A stretch of DNA of 64,000 bases from Gracilimonas sp017641085 (GTDB taxonomy: Bacteria > Bacteroidota > Rhodothermia > Balneolales > Balneolaceae): assembly GCF_046115515.1 (NCBI RefSeq), contig NZ_CP175953.1, one strand, 5' to 3'. A program made the position numbers and the translations under genes. The notes beneath the pieces are model-generated. The model searched no databases and was not told the DNA's origin. It worked only from the letters and a program-made list of their open reading frames with translations. Shown in pieces: positions 59,310 through 64,000 of the stretch (within the stretch, counting starts at the first letter, position 1; every line of letters starts with the position of its first letter).

Positions 59310-59873
59310 ATGAAAATTCGAACTCCTCATTTACTTTCTCTAATCATATTACCTCTGTTTCTTAACGGATGTATGACTATGGGCTGGGGCGGCCATTACA
59401 ATAATGGCAGCAGTCAGCCGGCGGATCAACAGGCAAATCTGATCAAGGAGCAGCAAGTAGCAAATCAGACGGTTCGGGCAACATTCCCTTCTACTGAAGC
59501 AGGTCAACAAGTTCATTTTGAACTGGAAACAATCTCTCAGGATACTACCAATACACCTATTGAATCAGTAGTCCTGGAAATACAAAATCCAGGAAACTCC
59601 GGCTTGCCTCTCGCCACCACCACGGTTAAACCCGATCCTACCTTAAGCCGTCAAGGATACTGGATCATTCCTTATAGATTTGCAGAATCGGGAACTTATC
59701 AAATAACTTTTATAGTAAATTTGAACACAAAAAAATCTTCGTCACCTCATTCTATTTCTTCACACTTGATGGTTTCAGAATCAGTTGCCAAATATAATAG
59801 GTATAACCCCTTCCCATGGGTCGCTAGTAGTGCAATAATGGTTGGCTTTATGGTGTGGATGATGGCCAATTAA
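59310..59873 (+). CDS. Lipoprotein with one beta domain and C-terminal helix
   Basis: This 187-residue protein has a lipobox signal (LPLFLNGCMTMGW). A beta-type middle part contains AGQQVHFELETISQD, then YWIIPYRFAESGTYQITFIV, a pattern like YtkA/FixH-type periplasmic domains. A C-terminal membrane helix (WVASSAIMVGFMVWMM) follows. It is the last gene of the promoter 8 unit. The function is unknown. Confidence 0.6.
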   Translation: MKIRTPHLLSLIILPLFLNGCMTMGWGGHYNNGSSQPADQQANLIKEQQVANQTVRATFPSTEAGQQVHFELETISQDTTNTPIESVVLEIQNPGNSGLPLATTTVKPDPTLSRQGYWIIPYRFAESGTYQITFIVNLNTKKSSSPHSISSHLMVSESVAKYNRYNPFPWVASSAIMVGFMVWMMAN

Positions 59874-59910
59874 TCCTTCTCCCTACGCCACCAATCAAAC
59901 GCATTTCGTC

Positions 59911-59943
59911 TTTAAGCTTAATTTAAGGTTCACCATTTATATT
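59911..59943 (+). promoter_or_regulatory. Metal-regulon promoter 9 (copper oxidase): direct repeat plus -10
   Basis: TTTAAG-CTTAA-TTTAAG (59911-59927) is followed after 10 bases by TATATT (59938-59943). The repeat is identical to that of promoter 1. It drives the multicopper oxidase and CopB genes after a long leader (about 130 bases). Confidence 0.75.
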
Positions 59944-60080
59944 ACAAATTAGCTTAAAAGCCTATGAGTTAACTGTCAACTTCCTACATGTTAAAGCACA
60001 GAATCGAAGAGTATATTTAAAAAACTTATTATAAGTTCAACTTATGCGTTTGTTCTTCTTAACAAAAAAGTTTCAATTTA

Positions 60081-61886
60081 ATGAGTAAAGATTCGAAAAC
60101 TATATCCCGCCGAAAATTCCTTCGCTATACTGCTTCTTTGGGGGCAGTAGCAGGTATTAGTTCTATTCTTCCTGCATATGCCTTCAAGAATTTTAATATT
60201 GAAAAAGAAGTACTGACTCCTTCAGGCCCTAAAAATACACTTGATTTAACTATTGAATCTATCCCTATTGAAATAGAAGGTAAAAAATCAAAAGCAATAG
60301 GGATTAATGGTAAAGTTCCAGGCCCGCTAATCCGCTTAAAAGAAGGAGAAGATGTTCTCTTGCGTGTTACAAATAATTTGGATGAAGACACTTCCATTCA
60401 CTGGCATGGCATTATTTTACCGTTTCAGATGGATGGCGTTCCCGGAGTAAGTTTTGATGGAATTAAACCCGGGGAGACTTTTGAATACAAATATCCTGTT
60501 AAACAGAATGGAACGTATTGGTATCACAGCCATTCAAAATTACAGGAACAACTGGGGCATTATGGACCCATGATTATTGACCCGGCTAATGAAGACCCGG
60601 TTGAATTTGACCGTGAATACCCCGTTATACTTTCTGACTGGACGTTTGAAAGTCCTTATAAAGTGCTAAGTAAGCTTAAAAAAGCTGAGGGTTACTATAA
60701 CTACCAACAACGGGATTTAGGCGAATTCTTCCAAGATGTGAAAAAAGATGGTTTTGGCGATGCAATGAGGAATTACCTTTCATTCGCTAAAATGAGAATG
60801 AGTGCTACCGACCTCGCTGATATTACCGGGGCTACCTATACTTACCTAATGAACGGGATGGGGCCGGATTCAAATTGGAATGCCTTGTTCAACAAAAATG
60901 AAAAAGTTCGATTACGTTTTATAAATGCTTCAGCCGGCTCCATGTTTGATGTACGCATTCCCGGACTTAAGATGACTGTTGTGCAAGCTGATGGCCAAAA
61001 TGTTGAGCCCACCCCCGTGGATGAATTCCGTATCGGCATCGCTGAAACTTATGATGTGATCGTCGAACCCAATGAAGAAAAACCATTTACTATCTTTGCT
61101 GAATCGTTGGATCGAAGTGGCTATGCACGTGGTACTCTGGCGCCCCGCGAAGGGATGGAAGCCCCTGTGCCCGAGCTACGGCCACGTCCTGAACGCAGCA
61201 TGAAAGACATGGGAATGAAAATGGATATGGCCGGCATGGATATGGATGGTAGCATGAACATGGAAGGCATGGGCCATGATGGACACGGGGATATGAAGAT
61301 GGATCACAGTGGCATGTCGATGACCAACAAAGCAGCTGAACCTGTTAAACACGGCCCGAACCACCATGGTATTGGTGCCGCGGCTATCGCCAACTACCAG
61401 TTTGACCGACTGGATGAACCTGGCATCGGGCTTGGTAAGGATGGGCGAAAAGTGCTGGTATATAGGGATCTTAAAAGTCTTGAACCAAATATAGATAAGC
61501 GTCAGCCTGAACGGGAAGTAGAATTGCATCTGACCGGAAACATGGAGCGTTATATGTGGTCGTTTGATGGAAAAGAATTCCATGAAGTTAATGGGCCTAT
61601 TGAATTTCAACACAATGAACGCCTGCGTTTAACATTGGTCAACGATACTATGATGGAACATCCAATTCACTTACATGGAATGTGGATGGAACTGGAAAAT
61701 GGGAATGGCAACTATAATCCCAGAAAACACACACTATTAGTACAACCCGCTCAAAGGATTTCAGCTCTGGTAACTCCACGCGATAAAGGGCGTTGGGCCT
61801 TCCACTGCCACATTCTGTATCACATGGAAATGGGAATGTTTAGAGTGGTTCAGGTAAGTGATGAAGATGGAGGTATCTACGGATGA
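60081..61886 (+). CDS. Multicopper oxidase (CopA/PcoA type)
   Basis: This 601-residue periplasmic copper oxidase has a Tat signal SRRKFLRYTASLGAVAG, then three cupredoxin domains. Copper motifs: HWHGIILP near 107, YHSHSKLQEQLGHYG, HPIHLHGMWMEL and HCHILYHMEMGMF near 575. A Met/His-rich insert (about 370-425, with MKDMGMKMDMAGMDMDGSMN and MEGMGHDGHGDM) is typical of copper resistance oxidases. It converts Cu(I) to less toxic Cu(II) and may act on copper-bound substrates. It overlaps the next gene by four bases. Confidence 0.95.
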   Translation: MSKDSKTISRRKFLRYTASLGAVAGISSILPAYAFKNFNIEKEVLTPSGPKNTLDLTIESIPIEIEGKKSKAIGINGKVPGPLIRLKEGEDVLLRVTNNLDEDTSIHWHGIILPFQMDGVPGVSFDGIKPGETFEYKYPVKQNGTYWYHSHSKLQEQLGHYGPMIIDPANEDPVEFDREYPVILSDWTFESPYKVLSKLKKAEGYYNYQQRDLGEFFQDVKKDGFGDAMRNYLSFAKMRMSATDLADITGATYTYLMNGMGPDSNWNALFNKNEKVRLRFINASAGSMFDVRIPGLKMTVVQADGQNVEPTPVDEFRIGIAETYDVIVEPNEEKPFTIFAESLDRSGYARGTLAPREGMEAPVPELRPRPERSMKDMGMKMDMAGMDMDGSMNMEGMGHDGHGDMKMDHSGMSMTNKAAEPVKHGPNHHGIGAAAIANYQFDRLDEPGIGLGKDGRKVLVYRDLKSLEPNIDKRQPEREVELHLTGNMERYMWSFDGKEFHEVNGPIEFQHNERLRLTLVNDTMMEHPIHLHGMWMELENGNGNYNPRKHTLLVQPAQRISALVTPRDKGRWAFHCHILYHMEMGMFRVVQVSDEDGGIYG

Positions 61887-62707
61887 AATCAATAACAAGA
61901 ATAAAAATAAAAGTTGAATTACTATTAACTCTGATGAATTTAACTATTAAAAAAATTCGACCAAAAATAGCATTAGCTCTTTTTATGTTTTCATTATTAT
62001 TGGGGACAAATTCGGTAATTGCCCAAAAAGCCCCTCCATTTAGTAATGATATCATGCCGGATAATAAAACCTATTATTTTTTCCAGGCTGACCGCTTTGA
62101 GTTTTACTCAATTGGGGATCCAGGTCCGATTGTGTGGGATGCCCAGGGTTATATTGGCAAAGACATCAATAAATTTTGGTTTAAGGCAGAAGGGGAAGCC
62201 CTTACTACTGAGCGTGAAGGCGAAATGGAATTTCAAGGGTTATATAGCCGTGCTATAACTTCCTATTTTGACATTCAGGCCGGTTTAAGATATGATTTAG
62301 CTTATAACGATACAGAAGATAATTCCAGAGGCTTTGCTGTCATTGGAATTCAAGGGCTTGCGCCTTACTTATTCGAAGTGGACGGAAGTTTTCAGCTTAG
62401 TGAAGATGGAGATATTTCTGCTTCTTTTGAAGGGGAAATTGATTTATTAGTAACACAAAGGTTGATTGCACAACCACGTTTTGCAACTAATTTGGCCTTA
62501 CAGGAAGTTGAAGAATGGGGGGTCGGTTCTGGTATTAATAATGTTCAGCTTGGTTTTAGACTCAGGTATGAGATCCGACGTGAGTTTGCTCCTTATGTGG
62601 GTATATCGTGGAACCAAAAACTTGGTAGCACCGCTGACTTTGCCCGTCTAGAAGATGGAGATGTAAGTGCCTTTGGCCTTGTTGGCGGCGTTCGCATGTG
62701 GTTTTAA
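61883..62707 (+). CDS. CopB/PcoB-like outer-membrane copper resistance protein
   Basis: This 274-residue protein has a signal-like N terminus with an internal ATG candidate (MNLTIKKIRPKIALALF). A beta-barrel part follows with WDAQGYIGKDINKFWFKAEGEA and RYEIRREFAPYVGISWNQKLG, as in CopB/PcoB. The classical Met-rich N-terminal part is short here. ATGA overlap with the oxidase stop shows translational coupling. CopB is an outer-membrane partner of the copper oxidase. A terminator follows at 62812. Confidence 0.88.
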   Translation: MKSITRIKIKVELLLTLMNLTIKKIRPKIALALFMFSLLLGTNSVIAQKAPPFSNDIMPDNKTYYFFQADRFEFYSIGDPGPIVWDAQGYIGKDINKFWFKAEGEALTTEREGEMEFQGLYSRAITSYFDIQAGLRYDLAYNDTEDNSRGFAVIGIQGLAPYLFEVDGSFQLSEDGDISASFEGEIDLLVTQRLIAQPRFATNLALQEVEEWGVGSGINNVQLGFRLRYEIRREFAPYVGISWNQKLGSTADFARLEDGDVSAFGLVGGVRMWF

Positions 62708-62811
62708 TTCCCGGAAAATTTTTCAGCGGTTAAGCAAACACCGGTTAGATCAATAATGAAAGAAACACCAATAGCACAATTTCCCTGACATTTATTTGTA
62801 CCCCAAAAATG

Positions 62812-62848
62812 TGCGCCCGGTTCTGATACGGCCGGGCGCATTTTTTTT
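62812..62848 (+). terminator. Rho-independent terminator of the copper oxidase unit
   Basis: TGCGCCCGG / CCGGGCGCA form a perfect 9-bp stem with a loop of 11 bases, followed by eight T. It closes the right end of the metal island and separates it from the SDR gene on the other strand. Confidence 0.88.
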
Positions 62849-62901
62849 GCGTGCCCATTAAATGGTTATCGTTCAAATTCAAGTAAAATGGGGTATTCTG
62901 A

Positions 62902-63669
62902 TTAGGAAGTCATGCCACCGTCAACGGGATTAATAGTACCTGTGACGTAACTACTTTCATCGCTCGCTAGGAACAGCATCATATTTGCAACGTCTTGATT
63001 ATCCGCATACCTCTTCAGTGGAATCATGGATTCAAACTGTTCTTTAGCCTGATCTGCATTATCAGGCGAAAATCCGCTTTCCAAAGATCGCATCATTCGA
63101 TTATCTACTGGAGCAGGATTTACCGTATTCACTCTAATGTTTTTTGGAGCTCCTTCTTTAGCGGCTTCACGCATTAGCCCAATTACTGCATGTTTGCTTG
63201 TCGTATATGCTGACATATTTCCCGTTCCCATGAGCCCCGCTACAGAAGATGTAATTATGATACTCCCTCCATTTCGTTTCTCAATTTCTGGAAACGCACT
63301 TTTGATGGCATAAAACGGCCCCTTTACATTGATGTCAATGACCTTATCAAAAGTATCAGCTGGGTAATCTACAATGGACTTCACCTCTCCTTCGATACCC
63401 GCATTAGCCAGTAGTATGTCTAATCCTCCAAATGCTTCAACAGTTTTCTGAACGGCTTTTCTATTGTCTTCCAAAGAAGAAACATCGCATGTTATATAAT
63501 TAACGCGATCAGGCTCCCCAATTTTTTCACTGATTTCTTTCAATGCTTCTTCGTCTACATCAGCTAACATCACTGAGGCACCTTCTTTAACGAATAATTC
63601 TGCTGTGGTTGAACCAATGCCTCCAGCTCCTCCAGTTACAAGTGCCACTTTATTATCTAAGCGTCCCAT
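62902..63669 (-). CDS. Short-chain dehydrogenase/reductase (SDR)
   Basis: This 255-residue classical SDR has the cofactor motif TGGAGGIGS, NAG in LANAGIEG, a catalytic Ser in SSVAGLMG, and YTTSKHA supplying Tyr and Lys. The end CDHGGM-type pattern reads TINPVDGGMTS. It uses NAD or NADP; the substrate is unknown. It lies outside the metal island by the terminator and lack of a TTTAAG promoter. Confidence 0.94.
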   Translation of the reverse strand: MGRLDNKVALVTGGAGGIGSTTAELFVKEGASVMLADVDEEALKEISEKIGEPDRVNYITCDVSSLEDNRKAVQKTVEAFGGLDILLANAGIEGEVKSIVDYPADTFDKVIDINVKGPFYAIKSAFPEIEKRNGGSIIITSSVAGLMGTGNMSAYTTSKHAVIGLMREAAKEGAPKNIRVNTVNPAPVDNRMMRSLESGFSPDNADQAKEQFESMIPLKRYADNQDVANMMLFLASDESSYVTGTINPVDGGMTS

Positions 63670-64000
63670 TTGTTCTCTTTTTTTAATTGAAATTGCAATT
63701 ATTAAACATCTTTTAACTTCAAAAAATTCAAATAAAGTTAACGGTAACTGTAGCGTTGCATTTGATAAGCGAAGTCTCTGAAAAATCTCAAGATTACGTT
63801 ATTCTAGGCCCGGCAGTGGTCGAAACAAGCTCTATCCGTATGCTGATAGTTTTTGAGAACTGGCAGGTTTGTCACTCTCAAGGAATCATAAGAACGGAAA
63901 CTTCAAATTGTGTTTAGATTCAAATCATATGGCCGCCCACTGTTTTGAAAGACTTCTAAGCATGAAATTAAAAGACCCTCGATTATAAACTAAGACATTT
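63670..64000. other. Right edge without a supported gene
   Basis: A plus-strand frame near 63757-63920 is open and somewhat protein-like, but it has no ATG and no recognised family. A 12-base stretch at 63805-63816 differs by one base from the tRNA-Ile2 3' end (see rejected items). A gene may start beyond the window. Confidence 0.4.

Noticed and set aside
63805..63816. TAGGCCCGGCAG, one mismatch from the tRNA-Ile2 3' end at 10441-10452, as a possible attachment site that would make 10.4-63.8 kb one mobile island
   Set aside because: The match is only 12 bases and the copy lies on the 5' side of the tRNA, the wrong side for an element inserted at a tRNA 3' end. It could be chance. A search for longer repeats flanking the island would decide.

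Overview
The window looks like chromosome from a Balneolota/Rhodothermota-type relative of Bacteroidota. This is inferred from weak Shine-Dalgarno sites, moderate G+C, and the mix of Kdp/Ktr potassium uptake, YHS, SHOCT and DUF302 proteins and CopA/CopB-type copper proteins. No 16S or other marker gene is present, so the assignment is tentative.

Layout. (1) 1-8270 is a potassium and ion homeostasis block on the minus strand: kdpA with kdpF and a second mini-gene, an RCK_N-like protein, a sigma-54-dependent NtrC-type response regulator where KdpDE would be expected, KtrA, a long KtrB, and a DoxX protein. Two candidate sigma-54 promoters with CCCA-N3-TGGG upstream sites sit before kdp and before the small operon at 2184-2849. 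(2) 8293-11715 is a small integrative-element module: a TIR-domain protein, a tyrosine recombinase, a tRNA-Ile2(CAU), a CI-like repressor, two small DNA-binding proteins, and three related TTACTT...AAGTAA palindromes. (3) About 11.9-62.8 kb is a metal (copper) resistance island of roughly 50 kb. (4) The right edge carries an SDR dehydrogenase and about 330 bases without a recognisable gene.

The island appears to be one regulon. Nine promoters carry the same direct repeat, TTTAAG-N5-TTTAAG (11-bp period), placed 10-11 bases before a -10-like hexamer. The likely regulator is the CusR-type response regulator at 55609-56337 with its histidine kinase at 54164-55612. The nine transcription units encode: a PII-like protein plus a Met-rich protein and DUF2933; an M50/CBS protease; a SHOCT protein, ATP-cone nuclease and glutaredoxin; a SHOCT protein, archaeal-type (type II) GAPDH and a methyltransferase; a SHOCT-like protein, NhaA and a spermidine-synthase-like membrane protein; the YHS-CopA ATPase followed by a cupredoxin, three YHS mini-proteins, an FAD enzyme, Lgt and a complex-I-like operon; DUF302, a Met-rich protein, TolC/MFP/RND, a PII-like protein and rhodanese on the minus strand; cytochromes c, an outer-membrane barrel and lipoproteins; and a multicopper oxidase with CopB.

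The most unusual object is the complex-I-like operon at 31738-41164. It encodes NuoA, a fused NuoB-NuoD-like protein with two very long His-rich inserts and without the N2 cluster cysteines, then NuoH, J, K, L, M and N. NuoC, E, F, G and I are absent. The J subunit has a Met-rich membrane helix, and the N subunit appears to have lost its TM5 glutamate and TM7 lysine. I infer an ion-translocating membrane machine recruited to metal handling rather than an NADH dehydrogenase. All assignments are by eye from the sequence; no database search was possible.
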